From JABJAG01 sp965222215 (GTDB taxonomy: Bacteria; Pseudomonadota; Alphaproteobacteria; UBA6615), in assembly GCA_965222215.1 (NCBI GenBank), contig OZ244931.1:3534001-3598000 (forward strand): DNA of 64,000 nt. Reading direction: 5' to 3'. Positions within the stretch are counted from its first letter, which is position 1; each line of letters begins with the position of its first letter. The notes under the pieces were generated by a model. That model saw nothing but the letters and a program-made list of their open reading frames with translations, ran no database searches and was not told where the DNA came from. Below, in pieces: positions 16,455-25,047 of this stretch. Both the position numbers and the translations under genes were made by a program.

Positions 16455-16799
16455 TAGTTGAAATTTCTAGTAATACGGATTCAACAGTTGAGGTCACAAT
16501 GCCAATCCGCGTCGAAGTTTGGCGGGCCACCAGACCCAACAAGGGAGCCGCAAGAAACCATCTTCACAGAATCATCTTTCTAAGCCGAAAAAATTGACCA
16601 AAGGTACTTTTGAAGAGCTGTGAATATCTCTGAGGTGCAAGGAATCAACGTAACGGCATCGGATTATATTCGCGTGGTCCAAGAATAATTCTACAAACCC
16701 CAACACGCTTGAACCTCCACCACCTTTAGGCGCTTTCCAAGTTTCGAATATGAAATTGGAACTAGATAAAACCACCAAACTCCATAGCGGGCCCTCACT
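16455..16799. other. Intergenic stretch without recognisable gene
   Basis: 345 AT-richer bases separate the pseudoazurin unit from the next multicopper oxidase. TTGACC occurs at about 16593 but no CueR-type dyad follows it. I see no coding frame with family resemblance. Confidence 0.4.
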
Positions 16800-18197
16800 A
16801 TGAGCAAGTTTTTGCCGCCAGTTTCTCGCAGACGCTTCTTGCTTGGTACGACGGCCGCACTGCTGTCCCCCACCCTGCCGGCACTTGCGCGCGATCACAA
16901 AACTAAACCGTTGCGTGCGGTGCAAGCTACGGCGAGCATCGGTCCTGATGGTTACCGACCGACGTCGGTCTGGAGCTACAACGGGTCGGTTCCCGGACCG
17001 GTCATTCGGGTAAAGCAGGGCGCGCGAGTCGCCGGAAGATTCGAGAACACCCTGCCACAGGCGTCGACGGTTCACTGGCACGGCATACGAATCAAGAACG
17101 CGATGGACGGTGTCCCCGAACTGACCCAACCGCCAGTTCAGCCAGGCGCTTCGTTTGACTACAACTTCACAGCCCCGGATGCGGGTACGTACTGGTATCA
17201 TCCCCACAATCGAACCTGGGAACAAATGGCGCGTGGACTATACGGCGCCTTGATCGTCGATGAACCGGAACCTCCGAAGGTCGATATCGACGAAGTATTG
17301 CTCATCGATGATTGGCGTCTCGACAAACAAGCTCAGATCGACGACAGCTTCGGTCGGATGATGGACTGGTCGCATGCTGGGCGTTTGGGCAACTGGGTTA
17401 CAGTAAATGGAGAACGCCTGTATTCGAGAACGATGGCCCAAAACGAACGTGCCAGACTGAGGCTTGTCAACACCTCCAATGCACGTATTTTCTCGATTGC
17501 CGCGAAGGGCCTAAATGGCTGGATCGTTGCTCTCGACGGCCAGCCTCTGTCAATGATCAAACCTCTCAAGCGATTGGTCTTGGGACCGGCGCAACGAGCC
17601 GACGTAATCGTGGACGCGCTGGGATCAGCGGGTTCGACAGCAAGTCTCTTGGCGACAACAAGAGGCGGTGCTGTCCCGCTGGTCCAGGTCAATGTTATCG
17701 GGCGGATTCGCGATGAACGAATGCCGCCGCCAGATCCGTTGCCGGCGAACCCTGTCGCTTCTTTGGGGGATGTTACGAATGTGCGCTCCCTCACGCTCAA
17801 AATGGAGGGGGGCGCTATGGGCGGCATGCGAAGTGCTATGCTCAATGGCCGGAACCTCGGAATGCGCGACTTGGTCAGCGCTGGGTTCGTTTGGGCATTC
17901 AATGGGCACGCCGGCATGCCGGACAAACCGCTCGGAACGCTCGATTTGGGCGAAACGGCAAAAATCTCGATCACCAATGAAACGAGCTGGCCTCACGCCA
18001 TGCACCTGCACGGACATCATTTTCGACGTGTCGGTAAACGAGGAGGTTTGGGACCGTTACGTGATACCATTTTGATGGATGCCAATGAATCCGCCGACAT
18101 CGTGTTCGTCGCCGATAATCCCGGTGATTGGCTGCTTCATTGCCACATGCTGGAGCACTCGGCAGGCGGCATGATGACGTGGTTGAGTGTGAGATAG
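16800..18197 (+). CDS. Tat-exported multicopper oxidase (second copy, CueO/SufI-like)
   Basis: This 465-residue enzyme starts with a twin-arginine signal (SRRRFLLG, residues 9-16), so it is exported folded. Ligand motifs are HWHG (92-95), YHPH (133-136), HAMHLHGHH (399-407) and HCHMLEH with the axial Met region (447-458). All trinuclear and type 1 ligands are present. No Met-rich insert is present, unlike CopA, so it may be a general Cu(I), Fe(II) or aromatic oxidase. It is separate from the copAB operon, with 345 bases before it and a TVP38 gene 177 bases after. Having both a Sec CopA and a Tat oxidase within 5 kb suggests non-redundant roles. Confidence 0.9.
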   Translation: MSKFLPPVSRRRFLLGTTAALLSPTLPALARDHKTKPLRAVQATASIGPDGYRPTSVWSYNGSVPGPVIRVKQGARVAGRFENTLPQASTVHWHGIRIKNAMDGVPELTQPPVQPGASFDYNFTAPDAGTYWYHPHNRTWEQMARGLYGALIVDEPEPPKVDIDEVLLIDDWRLDKQAQIDDSFGRMMDWSHAGRLGNWVTVNGERLYSRTMAQNERARLRLVNTSNARIFSIAAKGLNGWIVALDGQPLSMIKPLKRLVLGPAQRADVIVDALGSAGSTASLLATTRGGAVPLVQVNVIGRIRDERMPPPDPLPANPVASLGDVTNVRSLTLKMEGGAMGGMRSAMLNGRNLGMRDLVSAGFVWAFNGHAGMPDKPLGTLDLGETAKISITNETSWPHAMHLHGHHFRRVGKRGGLGPLRDTILMDANESADIVFVADNPGDWLLHCHMLEHSAGGMMTWLSVR

Positions 18198-18373
18198 CCA
18201 ATTCGGATTGGTAAATCGGTGCCCAAAAAGACACCAATGACTTTCATGGTTTAACGAGCTCAGTTTCCATTCAAAACACGTCTGGCAGACACAGGGTAAG
18301 GTACGGCAAGAATATATAGCGTGGTAAAAATCCAGTATCCTTAGTCAATTCCATTTAGGATCTCACGAAAAAG

Positions 18374-19090
18374 TTGGCTCGGCGAATTTTCACATCCACC
18401 CTCAGTCGAGGAATTATCGGCATACTTGTCTTGGCTATGCTTGTGGGAGGATTTTTGATCGCGCGTGGGTCGAGCACGCTCGGGAATATTCTGGACGTTC
18501 AGTCTCTCGAGGCGACGATAAGTCAGTTTGGGGTGTTGGGTCCTATTTCTGTCATCACTCTGATGACCCTCGCGATCGTGATGAGTCCAATTCCAAGTGC
18601 ACCGATCGCGCTAGCTTCAGGAGCGGTCTACGGCCATTACTGGGGTGCCATATATGTCACAATCGGCGCGGAACTCGGTGCTTTGGTCGCGTTTGGACTG
18701 GCGCGCTTCATCGGCCTTGAAGCGGTGCAGAAATGGCTGGGCACGAAACCGTCTTCGAGTTTTCTCAACCGATTTATGCAATCGCAGAACGCGTTGACAG
18801 TTGCGGTGTTCGCGACTCGTCTAATGCCGTTTTTGTCGTTTGACATCATTAGTTACGCTGCCGGTCTCACGCCGCTAAAGGCGTGGCGCTTCGCGATTGC
18901 GACACTTCTCGGTATCGCTCCTGCCAGCTTCGCCTTAGCGCATTTTGGCGGAACCCTCACTACCGGTGATCTAGGCGCGTTGGGGCTGACGGTATTATTT
19001 CTTGGAAGCATCACGTTGATCCCGGTCATCTGGAAGATGGCTCCTCCTAAATGGCGTACCAGCGCCAAGCAGATATTCCGTATCAGTTAA
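18374..19090 (+). CDS. TVP38/TMEM64 family membrane protein
   Basis: The 238-residue inner-membrane protein has about five to six helices and the family core: MSPIPSAPIALASGAVYG (about residues 75-92), then GALVAFGLARFIG. This is the TVP38/DedA-related (SNARE-associated) domain, in bacteria associated with lipid or metal-ion handling. The start is TTG at 18374, since no ATG or GTG precedes the first helix; an internal ATG (about residue 20) would cut that helix. Genes of this family are frequent in copper and mercury islands, as here beside cueR. Exact function is unknown. Confidence 0.82.
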   Translation: MARRIFTSTLSRGIIGILVLAMLVGGFLIARGSSTLGNILDVQSLEATISQFGVLGPISVITLMTLAIVMSPIPSAPIALASGAVYGHYWGAIYVTIGAELGALVAFGLARFIGLEAVQKWLGTKPSSSFLNRFMQSQNALTVAVFATRLMPFLSFDIISYAAGLTPLKAWRFAIATLLGIAPASFALAHFGGTLTTGDLGALGLTVLFLGSITLIPVIWKMAPPKWRTSAKQIFRIS

Positions 19091-19152
19091 CCTGCTTACC
19101 CGGCTTCTGTGCACACAAACACCACCGAATTTTTTTAACGTCTGATTCGCGC

Positions 19153-19183
19153 TTGACCCTCCAGTAAGCGGAAGGTCTATGTT
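19153..19183 (+). promoter_or_regulatory. CueR-type promoter (autoregulatory)
   Basis: TTGACC (19153-19158) and TATGTT (19178-19183) are 19 bases apart, with the dyad ACCCTCC-N7-GGAAGGT (19156-19176). It reads into the CueR-type gene at 19230, so this regulator controls itself. Confidence 0.8.
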
Positions 19184-19229
19184 TTGGAAAGATCGATTTC
19201 TAAAGACACAGCAGCGAGAGAGGCATCCC

Positions 19230-19628
19230 GTGAATATTAGTGAGGCAGCTGATCAATCCGGTCTTCCGGCGAAGACGATCCGGTACTACGAGGAAATCGG
19301 ACTTGTGACGCCTGCTGCGCGGCGGGCCAATGGCTATCGCGATTATGCACAGCAGGACGTCCACACCCTCAGGTTTTTGAATCGTGCACGAAATCTCGGT
19401 TTCAGCGTTGAAGATTGTCGTGCGCTGATGACATTGTACACCGACAGAACTCGGAAAAGTGCCGACGTCAAGGCGCTCGCGCAGGCGCGAATCGAGAATA
19501 TCGATCTCAAGATTGCAGAATTGCGCTCCATGCGCCGTACGCTCGAGCAAGTCGCCGAAAAATGCCATGGCGATGATCGACCCGATTGCCCCATCCTCGA
19601 CGATTTGGCTAGCGAAGAAAACGTATGA
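19230..19628 (+). CDS. cueR: Cu(I)-responsive MerR-family regulator CueR
   Basis: This 132-residue MerR-family protein has the N-terminal winged helix-turn-helix (ISEAADQSGLPAKTIRYYEEIGL, residues 3-25 in pieces), a dimerisation helix, and the metal loop CHGDDRPDC with cysteines at exactly 112 and 120, the positions of the Cu(I) ligands of E. coli CueR. Sensing of Cu(I)/Ag(I)/Au(I) is thus well supported. Start is GTG at 19230, with GAGAGG upstream; an open frame before it lacks any conserved residues. Four promoters in the island carry the matching dyad and 19-base spacer, so this protein is the obvious regulator of the cytochrome, DUF305, cupredoxin/CopAB and its own units. Confidence 0.93.
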   Translation: MNISEAADQSGLPAKTIRYYEEIGLVTPAARRANGYRDYAQQDVHTLRFLNRARNLGFSVEDCRALMTLYTDRTRKSADVKALAQARIENIDLKIAELRSMRRTLEQVAEKCHGDDRPDCPILDDLASEENV

Positions 19629-19920
19629 CCTTCATTTCTCCGGTTCACGTCGAGGCAAACTATAAGGAAGCGTTTGCGCTAAGTGACCACATCTATGCTC
19701 CGCTAGGCACTGAACACCAATGTGCGGACCCTTGGCACCGAACTAACTTTCGGCTGCATGGAGTTCGCGATAGGGCAATCGGATCGCCAAGCGGCGCAAC
19801 TCGCAAAACCTCGCGTCAAGATGACAGCGCCAATTTTTGCCTCTCAAGATTCATGCGTCAGTTTAACGGAACCCACACACTCCCATTCAGCTTATGTAAG
19901 TGCGCGAAAGGGAACTGATC

Positions 19921-22314
19921 ATGACCGCGCAAAATCATTTACATCAAGATCACGAAAATCAAGGACAGGCGCATAAGACGGAGGTCGGCGGCACAGAATC
20001 CACCGATCCCGTATGCGGCATGAGCGTTGATGCGGCGAATACGTCGCATCGCTATGAGCATGGCGGCGAAACATATTATTTTTGTGGCGCGCGATGCCAG
20101 GAGCGTTTTTCGGCTGACCCGGTGGGCTGGCTTGATGGCTCAGCGCGCTTGAAGGCCGATGCAGAGAAAGCGGCCGCAGCCGAAAAGGCTGGAAATACCG
20201 TTAAGTATACCTGTCCCATGCATCCCGAGATCGTGCAAGACGGCCCCGGCAGCTGCCCGATATGCGGCATGGCGCTAGAGCCAATGGGCATACCGGCCGA
20301 AGACGAGGGACCGAACCCGGAGCTCGTCGATTTCAGAAGGCGGTTCTGGATCGGCGCGACTCTGACCTTACCTTTACTCGTATTCACGATGGGACCGCTG
20401 GTTGGCCTGCCGGCACGCGAGTGGCTCGGCGAACGCACAACCTTGTGGCTGGAGTTAGCACTCGGGACACCAGTAATACTTTGGTCAGGTTGGCCCTTCC
20501 TCGTTCGCGGTGCGCAGTCGTTCGCGACCTGGAATCTGAATATGTTCAGCCTGATCGGCATGGGTGTTTCCGCAGCGTGGCTGTTCAGCATTGTCGCCGT
20601 TCTGGTGCCACAGATTTTCCCCGAAGGGTTCCGCAACGCGGAAGGTCATGTCGGTGTCTATTTCGAAGCCGGCGCGGTGATTGTAGTGCTGGTTCTGCTC
20701 GGCCAAGTACTAGAACTTCGCGCGCGCGAACGCACGGGGGCCGCTATCCGCGCACTGCTCGACCTCGCGGCGAAAACGGCGCGGGTAATTCGCAACGATG
20801 GCAGCGAAGAAGAGATTCCGCTCGACGAAGTCCAGCTCGGCGACAGGCTGCGCGTGCGGCCTGGCGACAAGGTGCCGGTCGACGGCGAAGTCGTCGAAGG
20901 CCGCTCGTCGATCGACGAGTCGATGATTACAGGAGAGCCAGTACCCGTCGAGAAAGTTACGGGTGACCCGGTGACAGGCGCAACGATAAATGGCACCGGC
21001 AGCCTCATCATTGAGGCCAAGCGCGTCGGTGCCGACACGATGCTGTCGCAGATCGTCGAAATGGTTGCTACCGCACAACGCTCGCGTGCCCCGATACAGA
21101 AGCTCGCTGATGCCGTCGCAGGCAAGTTCGTTCCAGCAGTCATCGGGATGGCTGTTCTTTCCTTTATATCGTGGGCGATCTGGGGCCCAGCACCGGCGCT
21201 TGCCTATGCGCTCGTTTCCGCAATCGCCGTGTTGATCATCGCCTGTCCCTGTGCACTTGGTCTTGCCACGCCGATGTCGATCATGACGGCAACAGGACGC
21301 GGCGCACAGGCGGGCGTGCTGGTCAAGAACGCCGAAGCGCTCGAACGCTTCGCAAAGATCGATACTTTGATCATCGACAAGACCGGAACACTCACTGTTG
21401 GCAAACCGAAACTCATCGCGGTGCTCCCGGAAGGCGATCATGATGAGAGCGAGGTGCTGAAACTGGCAGCCAGTTTGGAGCGCGGTTCGGAGCATCCGCT
21501 CGCAGAAGCGATCGTTCGTGGCGCCGAGACGCGTGACGTCGGACTCGCGAACGCCACGGATTTCGAGGCTGTTACAGGCAAGGGTGTTAAAGGCACCGTC
21601 AACGGCAAGTCTGTCGCGCTCGGAAACGCGAAGATGCTGGACGAACTCGGCATAGACCCCGGCAAAGTACGCGACGACGCCGACGCGCGCCGCGACCAGG
21701 GCGAAACGGTGATGTTCGTCGTCGTGGACGGCACGGTTGCCGGTCTGGTCAGCGTCGCAGATCCGGTCAAGGAGACGACGCCAGAAGCCTTGCAGGAACT
21801 CCACGCGCTCGGTTTCCACATCGTCATGGCAACGGGAGACAACGAGCGGACAGCGCGCGCGGTTGCCGGTCGGCTCGGTATCGATGATATCCGCGCTGAC
21901 GTACTACCCGAGGACAAGGCGCGCATCATTCGCGAACTGCAGGAACAGGGCCGCAAGGTTGCCATGGCCGGTGACGGCGTCAACGACGCACCGGCTCTGG
22001 CTCAGGCCGATGTGGGTATCGCCATGGGTACCGGCGCAGACGTAGCGATCGAAAGCGCTGGCTTCACATTGGTTAAAGGCGATCTCAACGGTATCGTGCG
22101 GGCGCGTCGTCTTGCGAAAGCGACAATGCGTAATATCAAACAGAACCTATTCTTCGCACTGGTCTACAACGCATCCGGGGTGCCGATCGCAGCCGGGATC
22201 CTATTCCCGTTCTTCGGCATTCTCATATCACCGATTTTCGCAGCAGTAGCTATGAGCCTCTCGTCTGTGTCGGTGGTCGGTAATGCGTTGCGTCTGCGGA
22301 CCGTCAAGATTTGA
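19921..22314 (+). CDS. Copper-exporting P1B-type ATPase with YHS and HMBD domains
   Basis: This 797-residue ATPase exports Cu(I) (or Ag(I)) from the cytoplasm. The N-terminal region is His-rich, then a YHS domain (DPVCGM at 29-34; C55 and C59) and a heavy-metal-binding HMBD domain (YTCPMHPEI…CPICGMALEP, 96-121). The transport core shows TGEP (338-341), the membrane CPC (442-444), the phosphorylation motif DKTGT (486-490), SEHPLAEA (523-530) and GDGVNDAP. It lacks the ferredoxin-like CXXC domains of most CopA proteins and belongs to the CopB/SilP-like group with YHS/HMBD. ATG 19921 is preferred over an upstream ATG at 19900. The 292 bases between cueR and this gene show no CueR dyad. Confidence 0.92.
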   Translation: MTAQNHLHQDHENQGQAHKTEVGGTESTDPVCGMSVDAANTSHRYEHGGETYYFCGARCQERFSADPVGWLDGSARLKADAEKAAAAEKAGNTVKYTCPMHPEIVQDGPGSCPICGMALEPMGIPAEDEGPNPELVDFRRRFWIGATLTLPLLVFTMGPLVGLPAREWLGERTTLWLELALGTPVILWSGWPFLVRGAQSFATWNLNMFSLIGMGVSAAWLFSIVAVLVPQIFPEGFRNAEGHVGVYFEAGAVIVVLVLLGQVLELRARERTGAAIRALLDLAAKTARVIRNDGSEEEIPLDEVQLGDRLRVRPGDKVPVDGEVVEGRSSIDESMITGEPVPVEKVTGDPVTGATINGTGSLIIEAKRVGADTMLSQIVEMVATAQRSRAPIQKLADAVAGKFVPAVIGMAVLSFISWAIWGPAPALAYALVSAIAVLIIACPCALGLATPMSIMTATGRGAQAGVLVKNAEALERFAKIDTLIIDKTGTLTVGKPKLIAVLPEGDHDESEVLKLAASLERGSEHPLAEAIVRGAETRDVGLANATDFEAVTGKGVKGTVNGKSVALGNAKMLDELGIDPGKVRDDADARRDQGETVMFVVVDGTVAGLVSVADPVKETTPEALQELHALGFHIVMATGDNERTARAVAGRLGIDDIRADVLPEDKARIIRELQEQGRKVAMAGDGVNDAPALAQADVGIAMGTGADVAIESAGFTLVKGDLNGIVRARRLAKATMRNIKQNLFFALVYNASGVPIAAGILFPFFGILISPIFAAVAMSLSSVSVVGNALRLRTVKI

Positions 22315-22385
22315 GATGAATTTGATTCCGATCAATGCATGAAACTCAAATTCGAGGTTTGCTAGCGTTGATTTCAGAGGGCCGG

Positions 22386-22751
22386 ATGAGGATGAGACAG
22401 CACAGTTCCATATCGACTTCTTTCGTTCGATCACGAAAGGTGATCGCGATATGGCTGGTGCTGCTCGTCGCATTTTCGACCGTATTTGCGGAAAATCCGA
22501 TATCAGCGCACTATTCGAACAACACCTATACGATATCGACCGGCTTTACCGATGATGTCGGACATGCTGGTGGATTGGCTCATAACGCATCAGCGCCTTG
22601 CCACGTCGGATTTAGTTGTACGGCGTCGGCTCTGCTGGGTTCCGAGAGCGTTATCAATGGCACTTCATCACGACTCTGGCGACTGATGTCGGGCGCTCAA
22701 GAGTGGCGCACTCGATACCACTCCCCCGCATTCAAGCCTCCCATCTCCTGA
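22386..22751 (+). CDS. DUF2946-like secreted protein
   Basis: The 121-residue product has a membrane/signal segment (about 18-36, VIAIWLVLLVAFSTVFAENP), a His-containing mature part, and a C-HVGF-SC pair followed by a PPIS end. The layout matches the gene at 11861: signal peptide, His/Cys ligands, C-terminal PP(R)(S)I. It follows the P-type ATPase by 71 bases on the same strand. The start at 22386 is supported by AGAGGG about eight bases upstream. A later ATG at 22392 is possible. Periplasmic copper binding is inferred, not shown. Confidence 0.6.
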   Translation: MRMRQHSSISTSFVRSRKVIAIWLVLLVAFSTVFAENPISAHYSNNTYTISTGFTDDVGHAGGLAHNASAPCHVGFSCTASALLGSESVINGTSSRLWRLMSGAQEWRTRYHSPAFKPPIS

Positions 22752-22975
22752 TCGTACGTTCGCGGCAGCGCTTCACTGCCGACAGGATTTGCGGTTTCGC
22801 ATTTCGTGTGTAGGTCAGATTTTAGTCCGCCATACGACCGGCGAGTAACCAAAGCATATTCGCCATTCGTTTCGCGCCATAGCACGGTGCTGCGACCTCG
22901 CAAGTCCTCTGCCCCCTTTTAGAGCGCTGCGTTCGCTGATGGAGCCAGCGCGCACGATGGATTGAGGAAAATGCG

Positions 22976-23320
22976 ATGGAATTCCTGATTTACTTCCTGG
23001 TCTGGGCCGGCCTGTTTTTTTTGATGATGCGGTTTGGGTGCGGCGCCCATGTGATGGGACACAAACAGAAATCGTCTGAGCGTACTAACGAAAAAAGCAG
23101 TGCAATCGACCGCTTACGGTGGATTGCACCAGAACGCGACACGGATCCAGTCTGTCGAAAGATAGTGCACACAGATCGAGCGAAACCGTCTGTCCAAGAT
23201 GGCAGCGTCTACTACTTCTGCTCGCGTGAATGCCGAGAAAGGTTCGAGGCCGCTCCTGATCTTCACCTGAAGCCATCAACCGAGGGCGAAACGCAACAGC
23301 AGGAACACGCTCATGTCTGA
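22976..23320 (+). CDS. Membrane-anchored YHS domain protein
   Basis: The 114-residue protein has one N-terminal transmembrane segment (residues 3-20), a Cys/His region (FGCGAHVMGHK), and a YHS domain from about 55: DPVCRKIV and YYFCSRECRERFEAAP. YHS domains bind copper-type metals through the two Cys-containing loops and occur in P1B ATPases and small chaperones. It overlaps the DUF5676 gene by eight bases, beginning a tight run of five or more small membrane genes. The start ATG has AGGAAAATGCG in front. Its domain resembles those of the ATPase and the gene at 23633, suggesting stepwise metal transfer (inference). Confidence 0.8.
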   Translation: MEFLIYFLVWAGLFFLMMRFGCGAHVMGHKQKSSERTNEKSSAIDRLRWIAPERDTDPVCRKIVHTDRAKPSVQDGSVYYFCSRECRERFEAAPDLHLKPSTEGETQQQEHAHV

Positions 23321-23636
23321 AGACACGGCAACTCACAACAGGATAACAAGCGGAACACCGATCACAATCAACGAATCACCTCGGCTGCCCGTCTTGGCAT
23401 TGGGCATGAGTCTCGGCCTGTTTATCGCCGTCACTTACATGCTGTGTGTGGCATTCGATCTGCTGTTCCCAAGCATGGCGATGTACCAAACGTGGCTCCA
23501 GCTGCTACCGGGATTCACTTGGCTGTCCTGGCCAAGCTTCATTCTGGGGCTCGCCGAGAGCTTCGCCTATGGCTGGTACGTGGCACTCGTCTTCGCCCCG
23601 CTGTTTAACTTCTTCTCTCGGAGATGGAACCGATGA
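23313..23636 (+). CDS. DUF5676 family membrane protein
   Basis: This 107-residue protein has two transmembrane segments and the DUF5676 pattern (ALGMSLGLFIAVTYMLCVAFDLLFP, then WLQLLPGFTWLS, then SFAYGWYVALVFAPLFNFF). It is a small inner-membrane protein found next to heavy-metal ATPases, cupredoxins and YHS proteins; function is unknown. It overlaps both neighbours (ATG within the end of the YHS gene; its stop overlaps the next start), so the genes are translationally coupled. Confidence 0.82.
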   Translation: MSEDTATHNRITSGTPITINESPRLPVLALGMSLGLFIAVTYMLCVAFDLLFPSMAMYQTWLQLLPGFTWLSWPSFILGLAESFAYGWYVALVFAPLFNFFSRRWNR

Positions 23637-23818
23637 TCAGAATACCCGACGAAGACCGCACTATTACAGTGACCGATCCGGTATGCGGCGTGGAGATCAA
23701 CCTCGACGATGCGAAAGCTCATGAGGTGCGTGACGGATGGACGCATTTCTTTTGCTCTACGGCGTGCCACGAAAAGTTCCGAAATGCTCCCGGGCGTTAT
23801 TTCTGCGTGCCGCGTTAG
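23633..23818 (+). CDS. Small YHS domain protein
   Basis: The 61-residue protein is essentially a lone YHS domain: DPVCGVEINLD, then HFFCSTACHEKFRNAPGRY. Two Cys-containing loops are the metal ligands. Start at 23633 is chosen because GGAG lies eight bases upstream and because it makes the usual ATGA overlap with the DUF5676 stop; an ATG nine bases earlier is the alternative. It has no membrane segment, so it is probably a cytoplasmic metal carrier for the nearby ATPase. Confidence 0.78.
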   Translation: MIRIPDEDRTITVTDPVCGVEINLDDAKAHEVRDGWTHFFCSTACHEKFRNAPGRYFCVPR

Positions 23819-23865
23819 CGAGAGCATTGGCTTACACAACTAATAATTCTGCAGAGGAAACAGTG

Positions 23866-24198
23866 ATGATCATTCGAAAGTGTTTAGCCACAACGATTCT
23901 ATCAGCAATCTTCTGGCCAACGATCGCGTCAGCCCAGATGAGTGAGTGGTCCGGCGAGGGCTGGCACTCCGACTGGGGCTGGGGCCACATGGTCTTTGGG
24001 TCCTTCATGATGGTGATTTTCTGGGCGTTGGTGATCGCGGCCACCGTGCTTGTTGTGCGTTCGTTCATTGGCAGGTCGCATTCAGGCGAGGATCAGCCGC
24101 CCCGCAATAGCGCGCTTGAAATCCTCCGCGAACGTTATGCCCGCGATGAACTTGATCGCGAGGAATTCGATGAACGCAAACGTCAGCTTGAGGAGTGA
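23866..24198 (+). CDS. SHOCT-domain membrane protein
   Basis: This 110-residue protein has a signal-like segment (residues 1-22, ending ASAQ), a Trp-rich short linker, a transmembrane helix (about 42-62, FMMVIFWALVIAATVLVVRS) and a C-terminal SHOCT domain (ALEILRERYARDELDREEFDERKRQLEE pattern, about 82-110). SHOCT domains are short oligomerisation modules. AGAGGAAAC precedes the start. Such proteins regularly follow copper ATPase genes; their role is unknown. An upstream extension of the frame exists but is not supported by a ribosome binding site. Confidence 0.82.
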   Translation: MIIRKCLATTILSAIFWPTIASAQMSEWSGEGWHSDWGWGHMVFGSFMMVIFWALVIAATVLVVRSFIGRSHSGEDQPPRNSALEILRERYARDELDREEFDERKRQLEE

Positions 24199-24254
24199 CG
24201 TGGCGCATCGCCGCGAAGGTTCCGCGAGCACCGAAATCTCGAAAGGAAAAAACC

Positions 24255-24770
24255 ATGCAAACAAGCGACATAATGACAATTTCCGTCGAGACAGTTAGGC
24301 CGGAACCCCCATCGCCGAGGTCGCCGGCCGCCTCCTGGCACGACACGTTAGCGCGGTGCCAGTTGTCGACAAAGGTAGGCAGGGTGGGCTTCGTCAGCGA
24401 AGGCGACCTCATGCGCCGACCTGAAACGGGTACGGCGCGGTCGCCTTCTTGGTGGCTTCGAATGTTTGATTCCGGCGATGGGCTGGCGCGCAACTACGTG
24501 AAGTCTCACGGCTTGCGCGCACGCGACGTGATGACCCGATCCGTCGTCACAGTGGATGAAGGAGCTTCGCTCGAAAAAATCGCTGAAGTGCTTGAATCCA
24601 AACACATCAAGCGCGTGCCGGTGTTGCGTGATGACGCGTTGGTGGAAATCGTCAGCCGCGCCGACTTTCTACGGGGGCTGGCGGCCGAGAGCACCCCCGG
24701 CATTTTAAGCGTGAACGATCAGGTTACGGTCATGTCGGACGCGCTGCGTTCGACAATACGAGCATTCTGA
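24255..24770 (+). CDS. CBS-pair protein with internal compensated frameshift
   Basis: The protein (171 residues) opens MQTSDIMT and has a normal second CBS domain (ARDVMTRSVVTVDEGASLEKIAEVLES…KRVPVLRD). The first CBS domain is scrambled between about residues 18 and 41. Read in a shifted frame, 24311-24376 encodes the canonical IAEVAGRLLARHVSAVPVV, and in-frame sequence resumes at GFVSEGDLMRR. One base is missing near 24305-24310 and one is extra near 24377. The two changes cancel, so the frame stays open. CBS pairs bind adenine nucleotides. In copper/respiratory gene sets they often act as regulators. The rest of the gene looks intact. Either recent mutation or sequencing/assembly error could explain this. 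Confidence 0.75.
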   Translation: MQTSDIMTISVETVRPEPPSPRSPAASWHDTLARCQLSTKVGRVGFVSEGDLMRRPETGTARSPSWWLRMFDSGDGLARNYVKSHGLRARDVMTRSVVTVDEGASLEKIAEVLESKHIKRVPVLRDDALVEIVSRADFLRGLAAESTPGILSVNDQVTVMSDALRSTIRAF

Positions 24771-24795
24771 GATTCTGAAGCGAGGGCCTTTACCA

Positions 24796-25047
24796 GTGCA
24801 AAAGCATCACCAGCACGATTCAAGAATCAGACAACAGCCAAGCTTCTGGAAATCCCGGAGCGGAATCATCTTCGCAGGCTTTCTAGCTATCGCGGCGTTC
24901 CTGCTCGCCTACGAGCATCGAGTGCATCTGTTTTCCGGAACCGGGTCGCTACTTCTGTTACTCGTCGTTTGCGTCGGAATGCATTTGTTCATGCATCACG
25001 GCCATGGAGGGGGCAGGGATGGAAATGGTGAGGACGGCCGCTCATGA
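24796..25047 (+). CDS. DUF2933 family small membrane protein
   Basis: The 83-residue protein matches DUF2933: a short basic N-terminus, FWKSRSGIIFAGFLAIAAFLL (two helices near 20-45 and 48-65) and a His-rich tail (MHLFMHHGHGGG). It starts with GTG and has little ribosome-binding sequence. The stop overlaps the start of the following methyltransferase-like gene. The family is almost always found with copper and heavy-metal ATPases. The His-rich end probably faces the cytoplasm and may bind metal. Confidence 0.75.
   Translation: MQKHHQHDSRIRQQPSFWKSRSGIIFAGFLAIAAFLLAYEHRVHLFSGTGSLLLLLVVCVGMHLFMHHGHGGGRDGNGEDGRS

Noticed and set aside
16593..16623. TTGACC before the second multicopper oxidase as a CueR site
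   Set aside because: The 19 bases after it do not contain the ACCTTCC/GGAAGGT dyad.
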